From assembly GCF_032586235.1 (NCBI RefSeq), contig NZ_JAWHTD010000013.1:42284-106283 (forward strand): DNA of 64,000 nucleotides. The letters are read 5' to 3'. Of the stretch, positions 54,016 through 63,361 are shown piece by piece. Under the pieces are notes generated by a model that was given only the letters and a program-made list of their open reading frames with translations, made no database searches and was not told the origin of the DNA. A program made the translations under genes and the position numbers. The stretch is from Aestuariicoccus sp032586235. GTDB taxonomy: Bacteria > Pseudomonadota > Alphaproteobacteria > Rhodobacterales > Rhodobacteraceae. The stretch's first letter is position 1; each line of letters begins with the position of its first letter.

Positions 54016-54777
54016 TCAGACGAATTGCTCGCGGATCAGCCGTTCTTCAAGGCCGTGCCCCGGGTCGAACAGAACCCGGTGCGCGATCGAGGGTTCGGAT
54101 TTGATATCCACGCGCAGCACGTTCTGCACCGCGCGCGCATCCGCCTCGGCCATCACCGGGCGCTTTTCCGGATCGAGCACCTCGAACGTCACCAGCGCGG
54201 TCTTGGGCAAGAGCGCGCCGCGCCAGCGCCGGGGCCGGAACGCCGCCATCGCCGTCAGCGCCAGAACGTCCGCCCCGATGGGCAGGATCGGCCCGTGCGC
54301 GGAATAATTGTAGGCCGTCGAGCCTGCCGGGGTCGCCACCAGCGCCCCGTCGCAGACCAGCTCGGACATCCGCAGCTTGCCGTCCACGCTGATCCGCAGC
54401 CGCGCCGCCTGAGGGCCCATCCGCAAGAGCGAAACCTCGTTGATCGCCAGCGCCTCGTGCACCACGCCACCGGCGCATTCCGCGCGCATCGACAGCGGGT
54501 TGATCACCGCCTCCTCGGCCGCGCGCAGCCGCTCTTCCAGCCCGTGCTCGGAATATTCGTTCATCAGGAACCCGACCGTGCCGCGGTTCATGCCGTAGAC
54601 CGGCACCGCCAGCGCCTGCGTGCGGTGCAGCGTCTGAAGCATGAAGCCGTCGCCCCCCAGCGCCACGATCACATCCGCCCGCCGTTCCGCATGATCGCCA
54701 TAGCGCCGCGTCAGCGCCGCCTTGGCGGATTGCGCGAGCGGTGCGTTTGAGGCGCAAAAGGCGATGCGGAGCGACAT
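54016..54777 (-). CDS. nadK: NAD kinase
   Basis: NAD(H) kinase (253 aa). GGDGFMLQTLH is the GGDG catalytic motif, YGMNRGTVGFLMNE the NE/D motif, and VATPAGSTAYNYSAHGPILP the conserved C-terminal block. AGGAAACGCC upstream of the ATG at 54777 is the ribosome site. Converges with prpE and diverges from glyA; makes NADP. Confidence 0.95.
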   Translation of the reverse strand: MSLRIAFCASNAPLAQSAKAALTRRYGDHAERRADVIVALGGDGFMLQTLHRTQALAVPVYGMNRGTVGFLMNEYSEHGLEERLRAAEEAVINPLSMRAECAGGVVHEALAINEVSLLRMGPQAARLRISVDGKLRMSELVCDGALVATPAGSTAYNYSAHGPILPIGADVLALTAMAAFRPRRWRGALLPKTALVTFEVLDPEKRPVMAEADARAVQNVLRVDIKSEPSIAHRVLFDPGHGLEERLIREQFV

Positions 54778-54951
54778 GGCGTTTCCTGAAGGGGCCGGCT
54801 GGTTCCGAAACAAGCACAAGTTTCGGCAGCGCACCACCCATGCCGCGCCATATTCCGGGAATGTCGCTTTACAACCTTTGCCACGGGTCCAGTTTCCTTT
54901 ACGAAACGCGGCAACGCGCAATTCCGAATCCACCCCAAGGGAGGCACGACC

Positions 54952-56247
54952 ATGAACGCCCCACACCGCGACACCGGTTTCTTCACCGAAACGCTGTCCG
55001 ACCGCGACCCCGAACTCTTCGCCTCGATCACCGGCGAGCTGGGCCGCCAGCGCAACGAGATCGAGCTGATTGCCTCGGAGAACATCGTCAGCCGCGCCGT
55101 GATGGAGGCGCAGGGCTCGGTCATGACCAACAAATACGCCGAGGGCTATCCCGGCCGCCGCTACTATGGCGGCTGCCAGTGGGTCGACGTGGCCGAGAAC
55201 CTGGCCATCGAGCGCGCCTGCAAGCTCTTCGACTGCGGCTTTGCCAATGTGCAGCCGAACTCGGGCAGCCAGGCCAACCAGGGGGTCTTTACCGCGCTGC
55301 TGCAGCCCGGCGACACCATCCTGGGCATGAGCCTCGACGCGGGCGGGCACCTGACCCACGGGGCCAAGCCGAACCAGTCGGGCAAGTGGTTCAACGCCAT
55401 CCAATACGGTGTGCGCAAGCAGGACAACCTGCTGGATTACGACCAGGTCGAGGCGCTGGCCAAGGAACATCAGCCCAAGCTGATCATCGCCGGCGGCTCT
55501 GCCATTCCGCGGCAGATCGACTTTGCCCGCATGCGCGAGATCGCCGATAGCGTCGGCGCGTACCTGCACGTGGACATGGCCCATTTCGCGGGCCTCGTGG
55601 CGGCGGGCGAACATCCCTCGCCCTTCCCCCATGCCCATGTCGCCACCACCACGACGCACAAGACCCTGCGCGGCCCGCGCGGCGGCATGATCCTGACCAA
55701 TGACGAGGCGCTGGCCAAAAAGTTCAACTCGGCCATCTTCCCCGGCATCCAGGGCGGCCCGCTGATGCATGTCATCGCCGCCAAGGCCGTGGCCTTTGGC
55801 GAGGCGCTGCGCCCGGAATTCAAGACCTATCAGCAGAACGTCATCAAGAACGCCCAGGCGCTCAGCGACCAGCTGATCAAGGGCGGTCTGGATACGGTGA
55901 CCCACGGCACCGACACCCATGTGGTGCTGGTCGACCTGCGGCCCAAGGGCGTCAAGGGCAACGCCACCGAAAAGGCGCTCGGCCGCGCGCATATCACCTG
56001 CAACAAGAACGGCGTGCCCTTCGATCCGGAAAAGCCTATGGTGACCAGCGGCATCCGTCTGGGCAGCCCCGCCGGCACCACCCGCGGCTTCGGCGAGCAG
56101 GAGTTCCGCCAGATCGCCGACTGGATCATCGAGGTGGTCGACGGGCTGGCCGCCAATGGCGAGGACGGCAATTCCGAGGTCGAGGACAAGGTCCGCGCCG
56201 AGGTCGAAGCGCTCTGCGCCAAGTTCCCGATCTACCCCACGCTCTGA
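54952..56247 (+). CDS. glyA: Serine hydroxymethyltransferase
   Basis: PLP enzyme (431 aa) interconverting serine and glycine with tetrahydrofolate. IELIASENIVSRAVMEAQGSVMTNKYAEGYPGRRYYGG is diagnostic; the PLP lysine lies in ATTTTHKTLRGPRGG. CAAGGGAGGCACG provides the ribosome binding site. Ends 24 nt before a strong terminator. Confidence 0.98.
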   Translation: MNAPHRDTGFFTETLSDRDPELFASITGELGRQRNEIELIASENIVSRAVMEAQGSVMTNKYAEGYPGRRYYGGCQWVDVAENLAIERACKLFDCGFANVQPNSGSQANQGVFTALLQPGDTILGMSLDAGGHLTHGAKPNQSGKWFNAIQYGVRKQDNLLDYDQVEALAKEHQPKLIIAGGSAIPRQIDFARMREIADSVGAYLHVDMAHFAGLVAAGEHPSPFPHAHVATTTTHKTLRGPRGGMILTNDEALAKKFNSAIFPGIQGGPLMHVIAAKAVAFGEALRPEFKTYQQNVIKNAQALSDQLIKGGLDTVTHGTDTHVVLVDLRPKGVKGNATEKALGRAHITCNKNGVPFDPEKPMVTSGIRLGSPAGTTRGFGEQEFRQIADWIIEVVDGLAANGEDGNSEVEDKVRAEVEALCAKFPIYPTL

Positions 56248-56271
56248 CCCGCACTTTCGGCAAGACGGATC

Positions 56272-56304
56272 ACGGCCCGGACTGGAAAAGCCCGGGCCGT
56301 TTTC
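56272..56304 (+). terminator. Rho-independent terminator after glyA
   Basis: ACGGCCCGG and CCGGGCCGT form a 9-bp stem around an 11-nt loop and end in TTTT. Confidence 0.88.
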
Positions 56305-56325
56305 GTTTCGGGCGCGCGCCCGGTG

Positions 56326-58284
56326 TCAGATAAACAAAATGTCGTCGGCGCCGAAATCGGCGGCGGCGACGCCCTGCAGGACGATCTCGTGCCCCTGCAC
56401 CGTGATCCGCAAGGACCCCGAGGCGCTTTCGATGTCGAGCGCCCCGAAGCCCCCGGCGCCCGTCAGGCGCAGGCGGTCCGTGCCGGTCTCGAAATCGGTG
56501 ATGATGTCGGTCTCGCCGGCGTTCAGCAGGTTGAAGATGAAGAGGTCAGCCCCCGTGCCGCCCGACAAGGTGTCGTCGCCGGTGCCGCCGATCAGCTTGT
56601 CGTCGCCGCCCTGCCCGTTGACCACGTCGTTGCGCCCTCCGCCTGCGACGAAATCGTCGCCCGCGCCGCCGTCGACCGTGTCGTCGCCCTCGCCCGCGCC
56701 GAGCGTGTCGTTGTCGGCCAGCCCGTACATCAGATCGCGGCCTGTGCCGCCGCCCATGTCGTCGGCACCGTTGCCGCCCAGCAAGTAATCGTCGCCAAAG
56801 CTGGCGCCCATCGTGTCGTCGCCGTCGCCGCCCGTAAGCGTGTCGTTGCCCGCGCCGCCGTTGACGATGTCGTTGCCAGCGTTGCCGATGGCGGTGTCGT
56901 CGCCCAGGCCCGCGCCGATGATGTCGTTGCCCTCGCCGCCGTCGATCGTGTCGCCGCCAGTGCCGCCGCCGATCAGGTCGTCGCCCGCGCCGCCCATCAG
57001 CGTGTCATCCTCGCTGCCGCCCGCCAGCAGGTCGTCGCCCTCGCCCCCGTCGATCCGGTCGTCGCCACCGCCGCCGCTGAGCGAATCGTTGCCAGCATCG
57101 CCGTTCAGAACGTCGTTGCCGTACTCCCCCTGCGCGACGTCGTTGCCCGCGCCGCCGTCGATCCTGTCGGACCCCCAGCCGCCGCGCAGCGTGTCGTCGC
57201 CGCCCGCCCCAGAGAGGCTGTCCGGCCCATCGCCGCCGGTCAGCGCCTCGGGGTCGTCGGTGCCGGTCAGGGTGACGCTCGGCCCCAACAGGCTGTCGAT
57301 GGACATGGTCTGGTTGAGGAATTGCAGGGTTTCGACGCTCGACAATGTCAGCGTACCGTCGTCGAGTTCCAGGTAAAGCTCGGGGCCGTTCGCATCGGGC
57401 GTCAGCGTCACGCCGAAGGAGGTCTCGTTCACCGACACCAGATCGGTCCCGCCCGCCCCGGCGATCGTGTCGCCCGCGCCTGCGCCATGGAACCTGTCGT
57501 CGCCCGAAAACCCGGTCATCCGGTCCGGCCCGCTGTGGGCAAAGAGCGCCCCGCCGCCCTGCGGCGCGTCTTGCACCAGCGCGCCGAGGTCCGCGTCCCA
57601 ATGGGCCGCCTGCGCCACGTCGGGCCCGTAAAGCACCTGCATCGCCTCGACATCCAGCGTGCCCAGCGCCACCGTGCCATGCGACCTGTCGTAGGACATG
57701 ATCGTGAACAAGCCGTTGTCGAACGCCGGGTCGATCACCACCGGTCCGGCGAAAGGGTGTTGCAGCCCGACGGCATGGCCTATCTCGTGCAACAGGATGG
57801 AATAGCCCCGCACGCCCGGGGCCATGGTCGCCGGATTGCCGCCGTAGTAATCGGCGTTCATCCAGATATCGCCCGACTGCCCGCCAAGCCGGTTGTAATA
57901 GGTGGTTTCCCCGTTCGAGGTGTAGGACGACACTCCCGGGTAATAGCCGAACCCGCTGAGCGGGTTGCCGGTAGCATTGGTCAGCCCCTCCATGTCGCGC
58001 ATGGAAAAGGTGATCTCGGCCAGATCGCCGGGCACCTCGACGAAGGTCAGGCCGCTGGCGTCGTCCCACGTGGCCAGTGCGCCGCGGATGATGTCGAAAT
58101 AGTCTTCGGTGAAAGGCTGAAAACCGGGAATGTCCGGGTCGTACCCGGGCAGCTCCTGCGGAAAGCCGAAGGTGACGACGACGGGCGTGCCATGCGGCTC
58201 CGCCGCGTTCCAGCGGCGGTCGACGTCGACCCCGAGGATGGACAGAAGATCGTCCGACAGGCCGTCGGGGGCGGGGATGGGCAT
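56326..58284 (-). CDS. RTX serralysin-like metalloprotease
   Basis: Type I-secreted protease (652 aa) without signal peptide. Residues 1-230 form a peptidase M10-like domain with zinc motif HEIGHAVGLQH (around residue 165) and Met-turn FTIMSYDRS. About 26 consecutive calcium-binding RTX nonapeptides (GGxGxDxLx) cover about residues 348-582; the end carries ITDFETGTDRLRL and the hydrophobic tail DDILFI expected for type I secretion. AAAGGAG precedes the ATG. The cognate ABC exporter is not in this window. Substrate and role unknown. Confidence 0.93.
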   Translation of the reverse strand: MPIPAPDGLSDDLLSILGVDVDRRWNAAEPHGTPVVVTFGFPQELPGYDPDIPGFQPFTEDYFDIIRGALATWDDASGLTFVEVPGDLAEITFSMRDMEGLTNATGNPLSGFGYYPGVSSYTSNGETTYYNRLGGQSGDIWMNADYYGGNPATMAPGVRGYSILLHEIGHAVGLQHPFAGPVVIDPAFDNGLFTIMSYDRSHGTVALGTLDVEAMQVLYGPDVAQAAHWDADLGALVQDAPQGGGALFAHSGPDRMTGFSGDDRFHGAGAGDTIAGAGGTDLVSVNETSFGVTLTPDANGPELYLELDDGTLTLSSVETLQFLNQTMSIDSLLGPSVTLTGTDDPEALTGGDGPDSLSGAGGDDTLRGGWGSDRIDGGAGNDVAQGEYGNDVLNGDAGNDSLSGGGGDDRIDGGEGDDLLAGGSEDDTLMGGAGDDLIGGGTGGDTIDGGEGNDIIGAGLGDDTAIGNAGNDIVNGGAGNDTLTGGDGDDTMGASFGDDYLLGGNGADDMGGGTGRDLMYGLADNDTLGAGEGDDTVDGGAGDDFVAGGGRNDVVNGQGGDDKLIGGTGDDTLSGGTGADLFIFNLLNAGETDIITDFETGTDRLRLTGAGGFGALDIESASGSLRITVQGHEIVLQGVAAADFGADDILFI

Positions 58285-58325
58285 GGAAACTCCTTTAAAG
58301 GGTCACTCGTCAACGCCGGTGGCAG

Positions 58326-58347
58326 GCCGCGGGCCGGGGCCCGCGGC
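58326..58347. other. GC-rich hairpin after tauC
   Basis: GCCGCGGGCC-GG-GGCCCGCGGC is a perfect 10-bp stem in the 69-nt gap between tauC and the RTX protease. A T-run is missing, so full termination is uncertain. Confidence 0.45.
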
Positions 58348-58353
58348 GCAGGG

Positions 58354-59619
58354 TCAGACCTTGCCTTTCCAGGGCACCAGCGCCCGTTCGGCCGCGCGCA
58401 TCAGCATGTCGATGCCAAAGCCGATAACGCCGATCAGGATGATCCCCATGATCACGATGTCGGTCAGCTGGAATTTCGACGCCACCATGATCATCATGCC
58501 CGCGCCCTTTTCCGCCGCCACCAGTTCGGCGGCAACGACGGTGCCCCAGCAGACCCCCATCGCCACTCGCGCCCCGGTGAAGATATCGGGCAAAGAGTTG
58601 GGGACGATGACGTGGCGCATGATCTGCCACTTGCTGGCGCCCAGCGAATAGGCCGCGTGCACCTTGGAAATCGACACGCCCGACACGCCCGAGCGCGCTG
58701 CGATGGCCATGATCCAGAGTGCGGCCAGGAAGAGTAGGATGATCTTACCCGCCTCGCCGATGCCCGCCCAGATGATCACCAGCGGGATCAGCGCCAAGGG
58801 CGGCACCGGGCGCATGAATTCGACGATGGGGTCGAACCAGCCGCGGAACCAGTTGGACAGGCCCATGGCATAGCCCAGCGGAATGCCAACCAGCGCGCCG
58901 AAGAAGAAGCCCACGATCACCCGGAACAGCGAATATCCCAGATGCTCCCAGAGCGTGCTGTCACGGTAGCCCTCGCTGGCGATCTCGCCCATCCGGGCGA
59001 CCACCGCCTCGGGCGGCGGCAGCCAGATCGGCTCCATCTGCCAGCCTTTGGCGGGCTCAAAGTTCAGCGTGCCCTTGGGCGACATGCCGACGCGGCCGAA
59101 TTCGGTTTCGACCGACCCGCCGGGTTCGATCGGATGGCCGTTCACCGCGACAACCGTATGGCCGTCGTCGCGACCGAGCTCGTCGTTGCGGTCCACCCGA
59201 ATAAGGCCCGAGCGCCAGGCGCCGACCGCATCCGCATCGTTCTTGGCCCAGCCGTCGCCGGGGTCGACCTCGGGCGGGTCCTCGTTGTCGTTGCCGACCT
59301 CGAAGACGTTCACCGTGACGGTGGCGTCGTCGGTCTGCCCGCCGGCCTCGGCGGTATAGGTGAAGCTGGCCTCGCCGATGAAGGGGCCGGGGGCGTGCAG
59401 GAAGGACGGGATCATCTTGGACCCGGTGAAGGCCCCCCAAAGCAGGAAGATCGACAGGATCGACACCACGCTGGCGATCCGGTTCGGCGTCACCGCGCTT
59501 TCGTCGCCGAAGGTCACGGTCTTGAGCGAGGTGTAATCGGTGGTGGCCTTGTGCACCGCGAATTTCACGATGAAGAACGAGGCGACGAAGATCGCGATAT
59601 AGATGGCGAAAACGATCAT
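58354..59619 (-). CDS. tauC: Taurine ABC transporter permease with enlarged N-terminal periplasmic domain
   Basis: Permease (421 aa) of the taurine importer. The C-terminal 245 residues match TauC: RPVPPLALIPLVIIWAGIGE and the EAA loop AAYSLGASKWQIMRHVIVPN. In front lie two extra helices (residues 1-20 and about 47-66) and a periplasmic domain (about 67-175) with a beta-rich stretch, SFTYTAEAGGQTDDATVTVN, reminiscent of cadherin/VCBS-type repeats. E. coli TauC has 275 residues, so about 150 are additional. Its start overlaps the tauB stop. Confidence 0.88.
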   Translation of the reverse strand: MIVFAIYIAIFVASFFIVKFAVHKATTDYTSLKTVTFGDESAVTPNRIASVVSILSIFLLWGAFTGSKMIPSFLHAPGPFIGEASFTYTAEAGGQTDDATVTVNVFEVGNDNEDPPEVDPGDGWAKNDADAVGAWRSGLIRVDRNDELGRDDGHTVVAVNGHPIEPGGSVETEFGRVGMSPKGTLNFEPAKGWQMEPIWLPPPEAVVARMGEIASEGYRDSTLWEHLGYSLFRVIVGFFFGALVGIPLGYAMGLSNWFRGWFDPIVEFMRPVPPLALIPLVIIWAGIGEAGKIILLFLAALWIMAIAARSGVSGVSISKVHAAYSLGASKWQIMRHVIVPNSLPDIFTGARVAMGVCWGTVVAAELVAAEKGAGMMIMVASKFQLTDIVIMGIILIGVIGFGIDMLMRAAERALVPWKGKV

Positions 59620-60422
59620 TATGCGTCCTCCGTCCGGCCCATGATTTCTTCTTCCATGTCCCAGATCATGCCCAGGATCTCTTCGCGCTTGGAGCCGAAG
59701 TCGGGATGTTTCTTGACCTCGCGCAGGTCCTCCCCGACGCCGAGATCGGCAAAGGGCAGACGGTATTCCTTGTGGATGCGGCCGGGGCGCGGCGCCATGA
59801 CCAGCAGACGCTCACCCAGCAAGAGCGCCTCTTCCACCGAGTGGGTGATCAGGATGATGGTCTTGCCGGTTTCCTTCCAGAGCTTGAGAACAAGCGACTG
59901 CATCTTCTCGCGGGTCAGCGCGTCGAGCGCGCCCAGCGGTTCGTCCATCAGGATGACGTCGGGCTCGTTGGCCAGGCAACGGGCCAGGGCCACGCGCTGC
60001 TGCATGCCGCCCGACAATTCGTAGACCGCCTTTTCCTTGAAGTCCCGCAGGCCCACGACGTCAAGCAGGTGATCGACGTTGGCGCCCCATTCCGCCTCGC
60101 GCTTGCCGGCCATGCGGGGGCCGAAGCTGACATTGTCCCGGACGCTCATCCATTCGAAGAGCGCGCCTTGCTGGAACACCATCCCGCGTTCGGCATCCGG
60201 GCCGTTGACGCGGTGGCCGTTCAGGATGAGCTGCCCCTCGGTCGGTGCGAGGAATCCCGCCACGATGTTGAGCAGGGTGGTCTTGCCGCAGCCCGAGGGA
60301 CCGAGCACCGACATGAGCTCGCCGGCTTCGAGTTTGAGCGTGACATCCTTGAGCGCCTGGACGGAACTGCCGTTGGGCAGGTCGAAGCGCATGGAGATGT
60401 TTTCGATGGACAGTCCCGACAT
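59619..60422 (-). CDS. tauB: Taurine ABC transporter ATP-binding protein
   Basis: ABC ATPase (267 aa). Walker A GPSGCGKTT, signature LSGGMQQRVALARCLA, Walker B VILMDEPLGALD and H-loop ITHSVEEA are complete; it matches the NitT/TauT group of ATPases. It lies between tauA and tauC; a large hairpin separates it from tauA. Confidence 0.9.
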   Translation of the reverse strand: MSGLSIENISMRFDLPNGSSVQALKDVTLKLEAGELMSVLGPSGCGKTTLLNIVAGFLAPTEGQLILNGHRVNGPDAERGMVFQQGALFEWMSVRDNVSFGPRMAGKREAEWGANVDHLLDVVGLRDFKEKAVYELSGGMQQRVALARCLANEPDVILMDEPLGALDALTREKMQSLVLKLWKETGKTIILITHSVEEALLLGERLLVMAPRPGRIHKEYRLPFADLGVGEDLREVKKHPDFGSKREEILGMIWDMEEEIMGRTEDA

Positions 60423-60449
60423 GGGGCATTCCTTTCCGAAGAAAGAGGC

Positions 60450-60511
60450 GCCGCTCCTCCGCCCTTGCGGGCGTCCTCGCGAGGAAAGCCCGCAAGGGCT
60501 TGAGGAGCGGC
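60450..60511 (-). other. Large stem-loop between tauA and tauB
   Basis: 60450-60472 pairs with 60488-60511 to form a stem of about 23 bp with one bulge and a short loop. Hairpins in this position typically protect the upstream binding-protein mRNA and give a high tauA to tauBC ratio. Confidence 0.8.
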
Positions 60512-60524
60512 TTTTGGCAGGCGT

Positions 60525-61541
60525 TTACATCCCGCTCGCGGCTTCGAGCGGACCGGCGTTCACAGCGCCGGCGTAGCTGTCGAGCGCGGCGTCGATGCTG
60601 CCGGCCTCGACAAAGACGTCCGCCACGCCCTTCATGAAGGTCTGCGCGCCGCCGGCCAGCCATTTCGCCGACAGCTGGTCTTCGACATTCGGGAACACGA
60701 AGGTCGAAATCGTCGCCATCGTGTCCTCTTCGCTCATGCCCGCGTCCTTGGCGATCACCGGCAGCATTTCGGCATGGTTGGCCTCATCCGCCCACATGGC
60801 GTTGGCATCGGCGGTCACCTTGAGGAACTTTGCCACCAGGTCGCTGTTTTCGGCCACCCACCCGGCGGGGCCGGAGGTCACATCGAACACCAGGATGCCC
60901 AGCTCTTCCTTTTCGGCGCCGGTCAGCAGCACGTTGCCGTGCTCTTTGGCGCGGCGGAGCGAGCCGCCCCAGCCACACATCATGTCAACCGAGCCTTGCG
61001 CGATTGCGGCGGCGCCGTCGGGCGGCGCCATGTCGACCACTTCCATCGACGACACGTCGACGCCGAAATGGTTCATCTGGTTGAGGAAACCGTAATGCGC
61101 AGCGGTGCCCAGCGGAACGGCGGCCTTCTTGCCGGCCAGTTCCGAGGCGGACATCTTGTCGATCTCGAGGTCCTCACGCACCACGCAGTTGTCGTTCTCG
61201 GAATAGCTCACCGCCACGTCGAGGATCTGCAGATCCTGCCCCGCGCTGGTGGCCACCACGAAAGGCGGCACGCCCTGGCTGACAGCCAGCTGCACGTCGC
61301 CCGAGGCCATCGCCGCCGACATCGCCGTGCCGGTGTCGAAGCTCACCCAGTTGACGGTGACGCCCATCTCTTCATCGTAGGTGCCCATCTGCTTGGCGTA
61401 CTGGAACGGCATCGGCCATTCGAGGAAATAGGCCACGGTGATCTCACCGCCGTGTCCGGCCGCGAACGCCGCCTGGCTGCCGGACAGCACGGCCAGACCG
61501 GCCGCTGCGCCCATCAGGGTTGTCTTGATGCTCATTTTCAT
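60525..61541 (-). CDS. tauA: Taurine-binding periplasmic protein
   Basis: Substrate-binding protein (338 aa) with signal peptide MKMSIKTTLMGAAAGLAVLS. The mature N-terminus GEITVAYFLEWPMPFQYAK and GVPPFVVATSAG are TauA-like (NMT1/SsuA fold). The ATG at 61541 has GGGAG 5 nt upstream. Most abundant component of tauABC; regulated with the divergent tpa gene by sites in the 408-bp region between them. Confidence 0.9.
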   Translation of the reverse strand: MKMSIKTTLMGAAAGLAVLSGSQAAFAAGHGGEITVAYFLEWPMPFQYAKQMGTYDEEMGVTVNWVSFDTGTAMSAAMASGDVQLAVSQGVPPFVVATSAGQDLQILDVAVSYSENDNCVVREDLEIDKMSASELAGKKAAVPLGTAAHYGFLNQMNHFGVDVSSMEVVDMAPPDGAAAIAQGSVDMMCGWGGSLRRAKEHGNVLLTGAEKEELGILVFDVTSGPAGWVAENSDLVAKFLKVTADANAMWADEANHAEMLPVIAKDAGMSEEDTMATISTFVFPNVEDQLSAKWLAGGAQTFMKGVADVFVEAGSIDAALDSYAGAVNAGPLEAASGM

Positions 61542-61813
61542 ATCACTCCCGTGTTCTGACCCGCGCGACACAGTCCCGCGCGGGCTTTATGATGCGCTTC
61601 GGGCGGTCCTCCGCCTCTTGTCGCCGGCGCCATGCGGCACCTTGCGCATGATCCGAACGGAAAAACCCGATAGGATCAATTGTTTTTCTGAAATTTCGCC
61701 GGATTTGCGTTCCGCGGGCTTAACCGCTGGGCAGGTGAATTTTTCGGCAATTCTCTGAAATCGCGGCCAGTTGTGCCATATTCAGCCCGCCTGGTGCTGT
61801 TAAACCCGGCATT

Positions 61814-61846
61814 CTGGTATTACGCTTGTTGACCAACTGGCCCTAA
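61814..61846. promoter_or_regulatory. Possible TauR-type direct repeats
   Basis: CTGGTATTAC (61814-61823) and CTGGCCCTAA (61837-61846) lie 23 bp apart start to start in the tauA-tpa region. The second differs by one base, the first by three, from CTGGACYTAA, the direct repeat bound by the MocR-type regulator TauR in Rhodobacter as I recall. TauR itself is not encoded here. Confidence 0.5.
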
Positions 61847-61949
61847 CGTCTGCCCCCTTTTTTGGCTGATGTGAAACGGGCCGCGACGCGTTTGCGCAGT
61901 GGCCTTTCCCGCACGCGCTGACACCGCCTTGACAGAACGGAGCATTCCC

Positions 61950-63338
61950 ATGGACGGCACCTATCACGACAACGATATCAGCCAGATCATCGCCGCCGAC
62001 AAGGCGCATGTCTGGCATCACCTGATCCAGCACAAGCCGTTCGAGACGACAGACCCCCGCATCATCATCGAGGGCAAGGGCATGCGCGTCTGGGACCAGA
62101 AGGGCAAGGAGCATCTCGACGCCGTCTCCGGCGGCGTCTGGACGGTCAACGTCGGCTACGGGCGCGAATCCATCGCGCGGGCGGTCTATGACCAACTGCT
62201 CAAGCTCAACTATTTCGCAGGCTCCGCGGGCTCGGTGCCGGGCGCGCTCTTCTCGGAAAAGCTGATCTCGAAGATGCCCGGGATGAGCCGGGTCTATTAC
62301 GTCAACTCCGGCTCCGAGGCGAACGAGAAGGCGTTCAAGATGGTGCGCCAGATCGCGCACAAGCGCTATGGTGGCAAGAAGCACAAGATCCTCTACCGCG
62401 ACCGCGATTATCACGGCTCGACCATCGCCACGATGTCGGCGGGCGGCCAGAACGAGCGTAACGCCCAGTACGGCCCCTTCACGCCCGGCTTCGTGCGCGT
62501 GCCGCATTGCCTGGAATACCGCGCCGCCGAACAGGGCGCGCCGGTGGAAAACTACGGCGAATGGGCCGCCAACCAGATCGAAGAGATCATCCTGCGCGAA
62601 GGCCCCGATACCGTGGGCGCGCTCTGCCTCGAGCCGGTGACCGCCGGCGGCGGCGTCATCACCCCGCCCGAGGGCTACTGGCCGCGCGTGCAGGAGATCT
62701 GCCGCAAGTACGACATCCTGCTGCATATCGACGAGGTCGTCTGCGGCGTGGGCCGCACCGGCACCTGGTTCGGCTACCAGCAATACGGCATCCAGCCCGA
62801 CATGGTGACCATGGCCAAGGGCGTCGCCTCGGGCTATGCGGCCATCGCCTGCATGGTCACGACCGAGGCGGTGTTCGAGATGTTCAAGGACGACGACAGC
62901 GACCCGATGAACTATTTCCGCGATATCTCGACCTTCGGCGGCTGCACCGCCGGCCCGGCCGCGGCGCTGGAAAACATGCGCATCATCGAGGACGAGGGCC
63001 TGCTGGACAACACCAACGCCATGGGCGACTACATGCTCGACCAGCTGCACGCGCTGGCCGACCGCCACGCGGTGATCGGCGATGTGCGCGGCAAAGGCCT
63101 CTTCCTGGGCGCCGAGCTGGTCGCGGACCGCGGCACCCGCGCGCCGACGCCTGAAAAACAGGTGCAGGCCGTGGTCGGCGACTGCATGGCGCAGGGCGTG
63201 GTGATCGGCGCGACCAACCGCTCGGTGCCGGGGTACAACAACACGCTGTGCTTCTCGCCCGCGCTGATCGCCACCAAGGACGACATCGACGAAATCATCG
63301 CCGCTGTGGACTGCGCGCTGGGACGCGTCTTTGGCTGA
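61950..63338 (+). CDS. tpa: Taurine-pyruvate aminotransferase
   Basis: Class III PLP aminotransferase (462 aa). MDGTYHDNDISQIIAADKAHVWHHLIQH is close to characterised Tpa starts. VNSGSEANEKAFKMVRQ, DRDYHGSTIA, HIDEVVCGVGRTG and MAKGVASGYAAIACM (PLP lysine) are conserved. It converts taurine and pyruvate to sulfoacetaldehyde and alanine. The ATG at 61950 has ACGGAG about 8 nt upstream; a longer in-frame start at 61899 is less likely. The next step enzyme Xsc is not in the window. Confidence 0.92.
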   Translation: MDGTYHDNDISQIIAADKAHVWHHLIQHKPFETTDPRIIIEGKGMRVWDQKGKEHLDAVSGGVWTVNVGYGRESIARAVYDQLLKLNYFAGSAGSVPGALFSEKLISKMPGMSRVYYVNSGSEANEKAFKMVRQIAHKRYGGKKHKILYRDRDYHGSTIATMSAGGQNERNAQYGPFTPGFVRVPHCLEYRAAEQGAPVENYGEWAANQIEEIILREGPDTVGALCLEPVTAGGGVITPPEGYWPRVQEICRKYDILLHIDEVVCGVGRTGTWFGYQQYGIQPDMVTMAKGVASGYAAIACMVTTEAVFEMFKDDDSDPMNYFRDISTFGGCTAGPAAALENMRIIEDEGLLDNTNAMGDYMLDQLHALADRHAVIGDVRGKGLFLGAELVADRGTRAPTPEKQVQAVVGDCMAQGVVIGATNRSVPGYNNTLCFSPALIATKDDIDEIIAAVDCALGRVFG

Positions 63339-63361
63339 CACCTTCCGCCTGAATACCTTGG

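Noticed and set aside
56560..57250. CRISPR or satellite array from repeated 27-nt units
   Set aside because: The repetition encodes RTX nonapeptides in one frame with degenerate third positions; there are no equal spacers.
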